In this document: positions 46,901-58,832 of the stretch, in pieces | How the letters are laid out: each line of letters opens with the position of its first letter | Numbering within the stretch: position 1 is the first letter of the stretch | Assembly (NCBI GenBank): GCA_015143295.1 | Contig: CM026562.1 | Coordinates: forward strand, 2,542,001-2,606,000 | Source: Tetracentron sinense | Taxonomy: Eukaryota > Streptophyta > Magnoliopsida > Trochodendrales > Trochodendraceae | Length of the DNA stretch: 64,000 bases | Reading direction: 5' to 3' | Made by a program: the position numbers and the translations under genes | Notes under the pieces: generated by a model | Seen by the model: only the letters and a program-made list of their open reading frames with translations | Database searches by the model: none | What the model was told of the DNA's origin: nothing

Positions 46901-48332
46901 CTAAACCTACATCGTCCCACCATTTCCAAACCGGGGGTCGGATTTCGATCCCGTTTCTTCTAACGCTTGTATTTCAATACATCCTAAGTATTTGAGTTGG
47001 TTTTGAGCGAATCCGAGGCCGTATGCCTGATATGGGCATCGAGACGGCCGAAATCCATAATTGGATACTATACTTTGGCCTAAACCTACATTGTCCCACC
47101 ATTGCCAAACCGGGGGTTGGATTTCAATCCCATTTCTTCTAACGCGTGTATTTCAGTACATCCTAAGTGTTTGAGTTGGTTTCGAGCGAATCCGAGGTAG
47201 TATGCCTGATATGGGCGCCGAGACGGCCGAAATCCGTAATTGGATACTATACTTCAGCCTAAACCTATATTGTCCCACCATTTCCAAACTGGGGGTCGGA
47301 TTTCGATCCAATTTCTTCTAACGTGTGTATTTTAGTGCATCCTAAGTGTTGGAGTTGGTTTCGAGCGAATCCGATGCCGTATTCCCGATTTGGGCGCCGT
47401 GACGGCCGAAATCAATAATTGGATACTATACTTCGGCCTAAACCTAGATCGTCCCACCATTTCCAAACCGGGGGTCAGATTTTGATCCTGTTTCTTTTAA
47501 CATGTGTATTTTAGTACATCCTAAGTGTTGAAGTTGGTTTCGAGCGAATCCGATGCCGTATACCCGATATGGGCGCCGAGACGTTCAAAATCCATAATTG
47601 GATACTATACTTCGGCCTAAACCTACATTGTCCCACCATTTCCAAACCGGGGGTTGGATTTCGATCTTGTTTCTTCTAACGCATGTATTTCAGTACATCC
47701 TAAGTGTTTGAGTTGGTTTCGAGCGAATCTGAGGCCGTATACCCTATATGGGCGCTGAGACGGCCGAAATCCATAATTGGATACTATACTTCGGCCTAAA
47801 CCTACATTGTCCCACTATTTCCAAATCGGGGGTTGGATTTCGATCCCATTTCTTCTAACATGTGTATTTTAGTACATCCTAAGTGTTAGAGTTATTTTCG
47901 AGCGAATCTAATGCCGTATGCCCGATATGGGCACCGAGACGGCCGAAATCCATAATTGGATACTATACTTCGGCCTAAACCTATATTATCCCACCATTTT
48001 CAAACCGGGGGTCAGATTTCGATCTTGTTTCTTTTAACGCATGTATTTCAGTACATCCTAAGTGTTTGAGTTGGTTTCGAGCGAATCTGAGGTCGTATGC
48101 CCGATATGGGTGTCGAGACGGCCGAAATCCATAATTGGATACTATACTTCGGCCTAAACTTACATTGTCCCACCATTTCTAAACCGGGGGTTGGATTTCG
48201 ACCCCGTTTCTTCTAACGCGTGTATTTCAGTACATCCTAAGTGTTTGAGTTGGTTTCGAGCGAATCCGATGCCGTATGCCTGATATGAGCGCCGAGACGG
48301 CCGAAATCCATAATTGGATACTATACTTCGGC
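46901..48332. repeat. Satellite-like tandem array, 179-bp monomer, eight units
   Basis: The marker ctaaacc (ctaaact in unit 8) recurs at 46901, 47080, 47259, 47438, 47617, 47796, 47975 and 48154: seven intervals of exactly 179 bp. A ninth copy is cut at about 48333. Units share CCCACCATTTCCAAACCGGGGGT, TCCTAAGTGTTTGAGTTGG and GCCGAAATCCATAATTGG with perhaps one substitution every 10-20 bases, and show no net length change. No frame is conserved across it. Confidence 0.95.
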
Positions 48333-48435
48333 CGAAATCCATAGTTGGTTTCAATACTAGCACTACCACTACCACCACTCATCCACCACCAGTAGAACCA
48401 CCTACCACCACTAACGCACCACCACCCAGGAAATC

Positions 48436-49440
48436 CTGCACTGCTTATTAAAATCGCATTTATGGAAGAATATACTTCATAAATTTTCTTACTAAATGAC
48501 CCTTGCAAGGGTCAGGAATGTCCTCATTCTTGGGCCCTCATACGGCCACTCTGTACAATAAAAAGTCTGATGATGTTGAGGCTCGTGATTCCTAGATATA
48601 CATTCTTTCTAAACATTTTTCTGGACCAGGCATTCACGTCAGCATGTACATGTAATCGATGATGATAACATACGTTGACCAGAACAATACTTATACAATA
48701 TTATTCACCTTTCAATTATGTCATTAACATTGTGGAGGAATCCATACTACGTACTGAAGGACCACCAACATACCTGAATTTGAATAGGTTGAAAATTTGG
48801 ATTCATTTCTCGACTTATCCCTTTCACTAGTACCGTTTGCGATAATTTCATTTGGCTATCCATTCGAAGAACTATCTGGAATTCAAAAATTGCCGATTTG
48901 AGCGACTATGTCTTCTACTAATTTTATACCTGGATTTAGACTAGGTTCTTGGAAGTCAACCTGATTTGGGCATCGGGATGTCATTTCTTCTATCTTTGAA
49001 TGGTTTAGATGATCTTCATCCCAAAAAGGAAGTTGTCGGGAACGGTAATGGAGATAGGGATAAGAAGAGAACGACATGAAAAAGTTCAGGTTATTCAAAT
49101 CAACGTAGTTTGGTGGTTGTTCAGTAACAAGGAACCCGCCACGATGTTAACGACATAACCACATGCCAATATTGTTGTTCACGTTGTTTTGGTCATTGTA
49201 TGTCATCATCATCCATTCTGTGTGTACATGCGCACGTGAAGGTCTGGTCAATGACGAGGTTCTAAAAGAATGTATATCTATGAACTCCCCTACCTCAACA
49301 TCACCTGACTTTTTATTGTAAAGAGTGTCCGCATGAGCAGTCCAAGAATGAGGACATTCCTGACCCCTGTTAAGGGTCATTTAGTAAGAAAATTTATCAA
49401 ATATCTTCCTCCATAAATGTGGTTGTAATAAACAGTGCCG
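48436..49440. mobile_element. Inverted-repeat unit with arms of about 145-155 bp
   Basis: The left arm (48436-48580) and right arm (49285-49440) are diverged inverted copies. GCACTGcttatta, TTTATGGA-GAA, AAATTTTCTTACTAAATGACCC, GGTCAGGAATGTCCTCATTCTTGG and ACT-TTTTATTGTA all have complements in order. They enclose about 700 bp with an exon-like frame. Long arms with unrelated interior resemble a Mutator-like or foldback element, but no target duplication is evident. It may also be part of the CACTA element. Confidence 0.6.
48883..49380 (-). pseudogene. Unrecognised exon-like frame between inverted repeats
   Basis: One minus-strand frame runs 166 codons with a single internal stop at 49147-49149 (TAA). 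The part after the stop reads FLVTEQPPNYVDLNNLNFF and SRCPNQVDFQEPSLNPG; the part before includes GDVEVGEFIDIHSF and AHVHTEWMMM. Composition looks protein-like, unlike nearby shadow frames. I do not recognise the family. It could be an extra coding region of the CACTA element, a captured host exon, or chance. Confidence 0.35.
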
Positions 49441-49649
49441 GACCCGAGTGGTACATCGAGGCATAACATGCAATCTGCAAGTCAAAGTTTATCCTTGTTC
49501 TGAATTTAGTGTTAGCTAGTGTTGGAGTTACATCTGCAGCTTTTGATGCCCGATTTGGGCACCGAAAAGCCGAATTCCCGATCTCGAAGCTAACCCTTAA
49601 GTTTTAACCTTAGGAAATCTCCAATTAATCTGACTAAATCTCGGATTTG

Positions 49650-50215
49650 TAGAGTATAGTGTTCCAACTCACGAAAGTGAGGTTTCTCTATCACTAACAC
49701 ATGCTAAGCCAATCACATATATTACAGATTTTGCAAGGTATAGAGTCAAACTCACAAAAGTAAGGTTCATCCTTCACTAACATACTAACTAAATAGGTAT
49801 AAGATTCATATTTTGCAAGGTAAAGTGTTCCAACTTATGAAAATGAGGAATTTTTCCATTACTAACATACTAACTAAATAGGTCTAAGATTCAGATTTTG
49901 CAAGGTAAAGTGTTCCAACTTATTAAAATGAGGTATTTCCATTACTAACATACTAACTAAATAGGTCTAAGATTCAGATTTTACAAGGTAAAGTGTTCCA
50001 ACTTATGAAAATGAGGTATTTTTCCATTACTAACATACTAACTAAATAGGTCTAAGATTCAGATTTTGCAAGGTAAAGTGTTCCAACTTATTGAAATGAG
50101 GTATTTCCATTACTAACATACTAACTAAATAGGTCTAAGAGTCAGATTTGCAGAGTAAAGTGTTCGAACGGCCGAAAATGAGGTATGTCCATTACTTACA
50201 TACTTACCTAAATAT
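49650..50215. repeat. Tandem array, 82-86 bp unit, about seven copies
   Basis: The marker gttccaactt recurs at 49827, 49912, 49994 and 50080, with diverged versions at about 49661, 49742 and 50162. Each unit has ATTACTAACATACTAACTAAATAGG and GATTCAGATTTTGCAAGG. It lies just downstream of the Transposase_24-type gene. Confidence 0.9.
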
Positions 50216-50385
50216 GTATAAATAGAAAATAAAACATTTAAAATTAACATTTACCTGCTCCGACACGTGTGGTGCTGTCGAAGGCTCACCTGCATGCTGT
50301 TCGTGATGTATTTGAGTCAATAAATGATTCAATATCATATTATTAAACATGTTTAATTAATGTCGATTAGATTATATACCTGCCC

Positions 50386-52339
50386 CTACCCCATCCCTTG
50401 TAGTACTCGGTCGAGGGTCGCCTGAATCTGAGCGATTTGAGTCTACTGGGTCGCCGCAAGCGCCTCAGTAGACACGAGCTGATCCCTCAGCATCTGGGTC
50501 TTAGCAGCTCCTGACGCTGAACCGGCATGGCTCGACGATCGAGACCAACCTAACTGGGTGGCGGTTGGGCCTAATCCGAGACCACGTATTCTCCCAGGAT
50601 GCTCAGGCAGCATTACTTGGGAGAATACATCATCTCGCGCTGTGCTGTCCTGCGACCCATCCGGTAGCTACGCTAGGAGCTCCCTCATGCGTCCCTACAA
50701 ACAATTGGAAACAGTTGTTGGATGTCGCATATGTTAAAAAATCAAGTATTTTATATAATGGAATATTCGAACTTCTAAAGATTACTGACCATCAACTCTC
50801 CAGCCTCCTCGTTCACCTGTGTACCACTCATGTCTTGGTGCGTGACGATCCACACCTCTGCACACCCCAGGGCTGTTTGGGTCGGGCTTGCCTTCTTTTG
50901 TGCTCCTAATAATGACAACATCAACCAGCGAACATAACATAAAGATGAATGATAAATTTCAAATTTAGGAAACGTTTATTCTAACATACCATCACATTTT
51001 TTACGCGAGCAAAGCTCTTCGACCCAAAAGTGTGCATCACCTTCTGCTTTTTTCGATTCTCTTTATTTTGAGCGCATCTTTTCTGCAAAATTGAAATTTA
51101 TTCCCGTTTAGAATGAATAAGTGACATTATCGAAGTCTATTACATATTAGAATAAAGAAGTTAATGAAGATACACCATCCCCGTATCGGAGAGCCAATAA
51201 TCCACGAGGCCATGCCACAGGCTCTCTGGAATATCTGAGGGGCATCTGGTATAGACACTGATAGGGCGTAATTGTGCACAATTACGCACCTCAAAACTAT
51301 GCTTGTTATGTACCTAAATCAGATTTTTGTTCCTATTATGCTTCACTTGGTATTGATTTTCTATTTCAGGTATTTGATAGAAAAATGGTACAAAAGTTAA
51401 TGTTTACGCCAAGTGAAGAAGCCGGAAGGGTCTAGGACAAGCCAAATGAACAAAAATCGGAAAAACGGAGCGAAAACCAGACAGACCGATCGATCGGGCC
51501 TGAGAGCCGATCGATCGGATCACACCAGAAGATTTCCGATCGATCGAGCCCCCAGAGCCAATCGATTGGCGAGCACCAGAAGATTTCCAATTGATCGGGC
51601 CCCCAGGGCCGATCGATCGGCGCACGTTTTTCTGTCAGATCCGGCCGCGTTTTTGAATTTTAAATTTGAACCCTAAAGGTATTTTTGAGGGGCTTATAAA
51701 TAGAAAACCCGAAGACCTTGCCTAGGGTTCGATTTTAGAGAGAAGAACTCACCGGGAAAGGAGAACTCGCCGGGAGAAGAGCATGGAGATCATGGAGATC
51801 ATGAAGTCTTCATTAGACACCCACCGGTCCAAGCTCCGCGATCATGTATTTCGTCTTCAACCTCGACCTCCAGTCCCTCCACTTATGCTCAACTGAGAGG
51901 AAGACATTTTTCTCAAGGCTAGGCGGGACCCGGAAATGTTCCTGGATCACATTGTCAATTGCTTACTTTTTTAACTATTAATAGAACAAATGTCATTCTA
52001 TTCAAAAATGAAAACTATAAGACATGCATATTTTTTGTGTCTTACCTGGACTAGATGCCAGACACGTGCCCTGGCCTCAGTGCCGATGTCCCTCCAACCG
52101 ACATCGACGCGCAAAAGGTGTTGGTCACGAGCTATGGTACCCAAAAACTGACCTAACGTCTTTCCACCCGACCCTACCGGCTGGACAAGATCGTCGATCT
52201 CAACCTCTGTCAACTCCCCTAGCTGGGCAGTGTGCATACCCAGCATCTTGGTATGGCCTCGGATCTTCCTCGTTGGCCCGGGCGCAGGTGCAGAGGACTC
52301 AGCATGTGGTGGCGAACCCCTAGGTCCTGCAAGATCCAT
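50386..52339 (-). pseudogene. CACTA second protein (Transposase_24 family), interrupted
   Basis: It starts MDLAGPRGSPPHAESS at 52339 and runs GQFLGTIARDQHLLRVDVGW to a GTAAG donor near 52046. The next exon (about 51965-51821) reads NVIQEHFRVPPSLEKNVF and KWRDWRSRLK. A 555-bp insertion follows, and coding resumes YTRCPSDIPESLWHGLVDYW (51250-51190), then KRCAQNKENRKKQ (51080 on), EVWIVTHQDMSGTQVNEEAG (50860-50790) and an alanine/glutamine-rich tail ending near 50386. Two in-frame TAG codons occur in the tail. The family is a putative DNA-binding accessory factor of CACTA transposition. Confidence 0.82.
51259..51813. mobile_element. 555-bp LTR-like insertion in the CACTA gene
   Basis: It splits one Transposase_24 codon series and is flanked by TAGACAC at 51252-51258 and 51814-51820. 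It starts TGATAGGGCG, followed by a perfect 22-bp palindrome at 51266-51287 (half site GCGTAATTGTG). The middle carries six GATCGATC-like palindromes (51488-51618). The last 150 bp resemble an LTR/leader boundary (ggcttataaatag, then ccgggaaaggag). It is probably a solo LTR or LTR-derived fragment; the 7-bp duplication is longer than the usual five. Confidence 0.7.
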
Positions 52340-52975
52340 CTAAAAAAGAACATGCAAATAAATAAATAAGCTATTAATGAAAATTTCATATTTAGAGAAT
52401 TTAAACACATAAAAATATCTGGATTTCTTCATTAACATACAAAAAAACATTTAACAAAGTACAGGAATTTCATACTTAGAGAGTTTTCTCAATTAAGAAG
52501 TATATGGATTTCGTCATTAATATGCACATAAACAATTAACCAAGTGAAAGGAAATTTCATACTTAGAACGTTTCAACATATAGAGCAAGCATCTGGATTT
52601 CGCCATTAACATCTAAATAAACACTTAACCAAGTAAAGGACATTTAATACTAGATAGTTTTCTCAATTATGAAAGTATATGGATTTCGTCATTAAAAAGC
52701 AAATAAACACTTTACCAAGTAACAGGAAATTTCATACTTAGAAAGTTTAAACATATAGAGCAAGTATCTGGATTTCGTCATTCATATGCAAATAAACACT
52801 TAACCAAGTAAAGGAAATTTCATACTTACAGGGTTAAAACACATAAAAGTATCTGAATTTTGCCATTAACAAGCAAATAAACAACTGATAGCAACTTTCT
52901 TTAAAAAAATAACCTCGTTTACCTCCGTGATTGGATTAAACTTACATTCTTTATGTTTGTATATTTAGGTGCATA
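52340..52975. repeat. Intergenic tandem repeats between the two CACTA genes
   Basis: About six units of 85-110 bp at 52385-52885 share GTATCTGGATTTCGCCATTAA, AAATAAACACTTAACCAAGTAA and GGAAATTTCATACTTAGA text. No frame is present. Confidence 0.8.
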
Positions 52976-55900
52976 TTATTCGTTGCAATCTGTTTCATCG
53001 TTATAGTCCGATTCAACTTCATCCTCACTAGATTCGGTCGAAGGAGTTTGGTGGAGTTGCATTTGAGGGGGCGCATCAACAGTTGTTCCGGTAATCCCTA
53101 ATCTCACCCAACTGACATCACTTTCATCGTCATGTTCAGTGATATCAAAATGTTGGTCGTTGAATGGCTCATTTTCTCTGAATGCGCTATCGTCCACATT
53201 AGATTCTTCATTCATGTCAAAAAAGTCTATTGGTTTTGTCTTGATGACAACATACCAATCTGAGTCAAAAGGATCTTCTACGTAAAATACCTACTCTGCT
53301 TGAGATGCCATTACATATGGTTCATGAGACACAGCATGTGTCGGGAGCAGGCGTGTAAAGTTCACAAGCGTAAACCCATACTCATCTGTCTTTATTCCTC
53401 TACTATGTGATGTCACATCAACCTAGTCACACTTAAACAATACAAATTTTAAGTTTTCTGAATACGTCAATTGCACAACGTCGGTTAAGCAGCCATAGTA
53501 GGTTATATCTCCTGCAATGGGAATCCTGTCCCTAGAAGATGCATAACAAGAAGTCGTTGCAGTGACCGTAACACCACTATTTTGACTTCTGCATCTGCAC
53601 TCTTTATCTGTAGTACAAAACCTATATTCATTGATGACGTAGCCCTTAAAACTTTGTGCGACTGACTGTGGACCGTATGTGAGGCATTTAATCTCGTCAG
53701 ACACCAAACTACATGACGCTCACAGCCTTTCAACCTAATTGAAGGCCAAAGGCATATGACTTATATAATAAGATTGGTTCAATATGCAAAACTTCGTATA
53801 AGTGTTGTGCAAATACTGAATTTAAGAGCATATGACTTACATAACTCCTAAACCATTCAACAAACTGATTGCTGTGCTTTCATTAGAGTTCGTGCGGAGA
53901 CGATCTTAGTTTGGGATTGGTCATCTTCAGTACATTCATGTCTTGATTGTAGATAACGAATCGATCCATGTTTTTCAAAGTCAAATCGATCAAAAATAAA
54001 AATTAAATTAAAGAAAATTAACATATTCTTCTTACTCTCGATATGTTGTGAGTTGCTCATCATTGAACAACACATAACGATGTGCCTGCTGCAATTCTAA
54101 TTCACTTAGGGCAAATGGATGCGCACCCCCGATCACACTTTCATCGTCATTCCTCACCGGTCGATTGAATCTCGATTCAACATTATTTAGGTACCTTGAG
54201 CAGAATGTCAAGCATTCTTCGGCCAAGTACCCTTTTGCTATGCAACCCTCTGGTCGAGCTCGGTTGCGGACATACGATTTCATCGTCGACAAGTACCTAT
54301 ATGAATTACATTTAGGTAAAACAATGAGACAATCATATAATGACAAGAAGTTTGAGCAATTGATACATTATAATTAAAGTCATACCTTTCGATGCGATAC
54401 ATCCACCGGTATTGTACAGGTCCACCTAGCCTTGCCTCTGTTGCCAGATGTATAGGTAAGTGCACCATAACATCAAAGAATGCCGGTGGAAAAATTCTCT
54501 CTAAATGACATAACTTAAGCGTAATTTTCTCCTCTAACTGTCTTAATTCCTCGACATCACAGACTTTGGAACATAAAACCAAAAAAATATTGCTCAATTC
54601 AATTAGCACGGAAGTGACATTCTTCGGTAATGTCTTCCTCACAGCCATTGGTAGAAATTGTTGCATTATGACATGAGAGTCATGACTCTTTAGTTTATGA
54701 ATTTTATGCTGCCCGATATTGACATGTCTTGCAATATTAGACGAGTAACCATCTGACACCTTCACACTCTTCAGAACTTTGCAAAACAACTCTTTCTCAT
54801 TCTTGTCCATCGAAAAACAAGCCGGGGGCAGATATACTTTATTTGTGCTAGGCTGCAACTGAGGGTAAAGTGCTGGTCTTATGCGCATATCAACCAAGTC
54901 GAGTTGAGCTTTTAAGCTATCTTTCGTTTTTCCGTCCAAACCCAACAAAGTTTCAAGCACATTGTCGCATACATTTTTCTCAATATGCATTACATCAAGG
55001 TTATGCCTCAACAAATTGTGCTCCCAATATGGAAACTCAAAGAATATACTCAGCTTCTTCCAGTTATACGACATGATATCCTGGGTAGCCTGCTTTCGTT
55101 GTTTTTGCCCTGTCTGCTTCCCAAGGCAGAAAGCAATCCCCTCCAATTGACAGTACACATCGTACCCAGACATTGTAGTTGGAGCAGTACTTAGCTCTAC
55201 AATGCCATCAAAAGAGTGTTTGTCCCTCCGAAACCTGTGATCTGCCTTTAGGAAACGACGGTGCCCCATGTAACATTGTTTCCTGCTATTAGACAAGTGC
55301 CGATTGCAAGTGTCCTTGTGGCATGACGGACATGCAAACTTTCCTTTCGTACTCCAACTAGATAACATAGCATACCCTGGGAAGTCGCTGATAGTCCAGA
55401 GCAATGCCGCACGCATTACAAATGTCTCTTTTTTTGTCGCATCATAAGTTGGCACACTATTCTCCCACAAGTCCTTCAACTCTTCGACTAGAGGCATCAT
55501 GTAGACATCAATGGCATTTTCAGGCCCGGAGGGACCAGGAATAAGCAAGGATAGAATGAAGTTCGGCTGCTTCATGCACATCCACGATGGTAAGTTGTAT
55601 GGGATAAGAACCACAGGCCATGTGCTGTGAGCAATACTCATCGTTCCAAATGGATTGAAGCCGTCAGTCGCCAACCCAAGTCTCACATTTCGTGCATCCG
55701 AAGCGAAAAAAGGGTAGTTGTTGTCCAAATTTTCCTAGGCTGAAGAGTCTGTAGGATGCCTTAACCTCCCATCCTTAATTCGACCCTCATCATGCCATCT
55801 CATTTCAGAAGCAGTCTTGGACGACATAAACAATCTTTGTAACCTGAGTTTCAACGGAAAGTGACATAAAATCTTCGTAGGAGTCTTCTTTTTCTTGCCT

Positions 55901-56723
55901 CCTAACTGATCATCCCCTGTCTTCCATCTTGATTCACCACAGATGTCACATGTTTGCTTGTTCACAGTGTCTTTCCAGTAAAGCATGCAATCATTGGGGC
56001 AAGCATCGATTTTTTCATAGTTAAGCCCCAAGTTAGACATCACTTTTTTTGTCTGAAAGTACGTATCCAGTAGTATTGATCCCTCGGGGAGTATCTCCCT
56101 CAACAACTCAAGCAACAAGGTGAATGATTTGTTGCTCCATCCACTAAAACACTTAATGTGATATAATCTTACGATGACAGACAACTTTGTGTGATTCAGG
56201 CATCCTGGATACAAAGCCTGTCCCGCATCTCTTACCAATTGGAAAAATTTATCTGCCTCAGGAGTGGGATCCCAATTACTGGCACCGGTTTCATCTCGAT
56301 TTGGTACCCCAAACAAATTGTGCACCAGGTCTTCCATCTCATTATGTCTGTCGTGCACGTTAGGATTCTGAGACATACTTCCGCCAACTGATGTGTGTTG
56401 TAATATGTCTTCCCCATGATAAAACCAGATTTTATAATTAAGGTTGAATCCATAACAGATCATATGGTCGTACGCTGTACCTCTCTCTTGATAAAGGACA
56501 TTGTTGCATTTGAGACATAGACACTTTATACCGCCATTGTTATCAGTAGCTCCACGAGCTAATGCAAACTCTATAAACTTCTTCACCCCTTCTATGTATT
56601 CCTTTGAAACCCTATGTAACCAAAAAAATATCATATGCTTAGATGGTCATATTTTATCATTCCGGGTTTCGTCAAAACTTATGACAAATAGTTCATTGGC
56701 TTTGCAATCCAACTTCTATCCAT
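52976..56723 (-). pseudogene. CACTA TNP2-type transposase (Transposase_21 with DUF4218/DUF4216)
   Basis: The start is likely ATG 56721-56723 (MDRSWIAKP), spliced to 56620 on (VSKEYIEGVKKFIEFA, the transposase-associated domain, with CLCLKCNN). The Transposase_21 core spans about 55730-54800 (FFASDARNVRLGLATDG, WTISDFPGYAMLSSWS, CPSC, MHIEKNVCDN). DUF4218 is at 54800-54390. An 89-nt GT-AG intron at 54297-54385 joins IER to YLSTMKSY. DUF4216 is at 53710-53420 and 53370-53220, followed by an acidic tail (52976-53215). The enzyme cuts and joins CACTA ends. TAG codons near 55734 and near 53295 break the frame, so this copy is probably non-functional. Confidence 0.9.
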
Positions 56724-57689
56724 GAGGGATGAGATGAGATTTCTAAGTCCTGTTTCGTTAGCTATTCTGAGAAATAGGAAACGTTAATCACATCAGTCAA
56801 TTGCAATAACACAACTATCAAATGACTTCCCCATCTACACAATATGTATGCATGCATGCTTCCTATCGTTTTCAACTTCTCTTCTAATGGGTGGGGTGTT
56901 CCTATCCCATTTAGGAATTCATAATCTCCAATATTCACTTGCTCAAGTGGTTTGTTTCATTTCAAAGAAATTTTGACAGCATTTCCCTGTAGTTCTCCAA
57001 GCACACGACTTAGATTAGGGGCAAGCATGCCACGTAGTCTAAATATGTACCCAGAGAATAAGAGAAATAACTGCCAAAATTTCTTCAATCTGGACAAACA
57101 ATGAGCAACTGAATATACTAGAGATTATGCATCCCCAAACTGTCCAACCGGACAATTCAAGAATTATATACAGACAAATACACTGTATCACAAACAAAAC
57201 CGAAATGTTGTTAACCTGCATTTAGCCTCACAAGAGAATTAAATGACATAGTTTACAACTAATCCGTCCAAATAGGTGATACAAGAAATGCACTTGTCAG
57301 ACAATGATTGTTGAACGGGAAATCTAAGCTTCAATGCATGGATGAGTATGAACCTATGAACTTAAATTTCCATTTAGTCACTGATAATGTCCTTCATAGG
57401 GTAATATGTACATTATCTGCTCCAACATTGACATATAACATAGAGATCAGAATACCCAAACAGTTAACATAGATCACGAGGTTCAATCATATATGCACTA
57501 TACAAAGTGTACCAGAACAGGAACAAGGATGTTAACAATTAAGTAAGCACAAGATACATACAATTGAACTACAAATCTTACTGGGCATATATACACTCAC
57601 GTCCCTTGAGGTTTGATGAAATTTCATAAACCTCCCTTCTAGTTTATAAAATTACCATTTTCCTATTTTGCCCCTATTACTTGAATACA
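56724..57689. other. CACTA 5' interior without genes
   Basis: AT-rich sequence upstream of the TNP2 start. Minus-strand frames here are short and hydrophobic with no family resemblance. Nothing else is recognised. Confidence 0.5.
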
Positions 57690-58495
57690 TACATTAACTA
57701 TGATTAAGATTTAATCACCCCTAGGGGTTATCCATCTAACATTAGTTTTAGGGAAAAAATAACCTTAGGTTGGTTATGTTAAACCGCAATTAAAGAGGGC
57801 TCTACAAGCCATCATGTGTCTCATTTAACACCCACTGACTATGGTTAAGATTCACTTATCCTCAGGATTCAATAATCTAACCTTGGTTATAAAAAAAATA
57901 TAATAAAAAATATTAATCTTAGGTTAATTATGTTTAACAACAGTTAAAAGATCTCTATAAGCCGCAATGTATCCCTTTCAACACCCGCTCACTATGGTTA
58001 AAACTCACTCACCCCTAGGGTTCATCCATCAAATAAACCTTGGTTTTTAGGAAAAAAAAACCTTAGGTTGTTTATGATTAACCACAATTAAAGGGAGCTC
58101 TATAAGCCGCCATGTGTCCCCTTTAACGCCCACTAAATGTGGTTAAAATTCACTCACCCCTACGATTCATCCATTTAAAGTTGATTTTTAGAAGAAGAAA
58201 AAACCTTAGGTTGATTATGCTTAACCACAATTAAAGGGGGCTCTACAAGCCACCACGTGTCCCCTTTAACACCCACTTAATTGTGCTTAAGATTCACTCA
58301 CCCCTAGGTTTAATCCATCTACCCTTGCTTTTAAGAAAAATTTAAACATATTAACCTTTGGTTAATTATGCTTAATCACAATTAAAAGATCTCTATAAAT
58401 CGCCATGTGTCCATTTTAATACCCACTAACTATGGTTAAGATTCAATCACCCCTAGAGTTCCTATCTAACATTGGTTTTTAGAAAATATATATAT
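57690..58495. repeat. Array of five diverged units rich in TTAACC and GGTTAAGATTCAC
   Basis: The marker CTTAGGTTxxTTATG recurs at about 57764, 57925, 58062, 58205 and 58353, a spacing of 137-161 bp. Each unit contains ACCACAATTAAAG, GCCxCCATGTGTCCC and GGTTAAGATTCACTCACCCC text. The same words form the arms of the palindromic MITEs at 26331, 27283 and 58833. A TA run lies at 58487-58504. Confidence 0.82.
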
Positions 58496-58504
58496 ATATA
58501 TATA

Positions 58505-58665
58505 TACTTGATTTTGGAAATATATACTAACCTTAAGTTGATATTATTGAACCCCAATGGTTAGTTAATGAAAACCACGATTGATTTGGGTTAAAAGGGA
58601 CACGTGTTGGTCGATGGGTGCTTTTGAACTCTCCCCATATCCAATCACAATTGGCTGTGATTCGA
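58505..58665. mobile_element. Half of a palindromic MITE
   Basis: It matches one arm of the MITE at 58833-59178 (TTGAACCCCAATGGTTAG, GGTTAAAAGGGACACGTGTTGG, CAATCACAATTGGCTGTGATT). The other arm seems replaced by the preceding array. Confidence 0.6.
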
Positions 58666-58832
58666 TCTCTAGGATTAGGAATGGGGGTAGGTGCCCCTAA
58701 ACTTTGAATTTGTTGTTTTTTTGTGTTGAGATCGTATTGAATCACGATTGAACTTTCCCCGAGTTCAATCACACCCCGAGTTCAATCACGTGCTCTTAGT
58801 TTAATACATTATAACTTTAGAGGATTTTAAAG

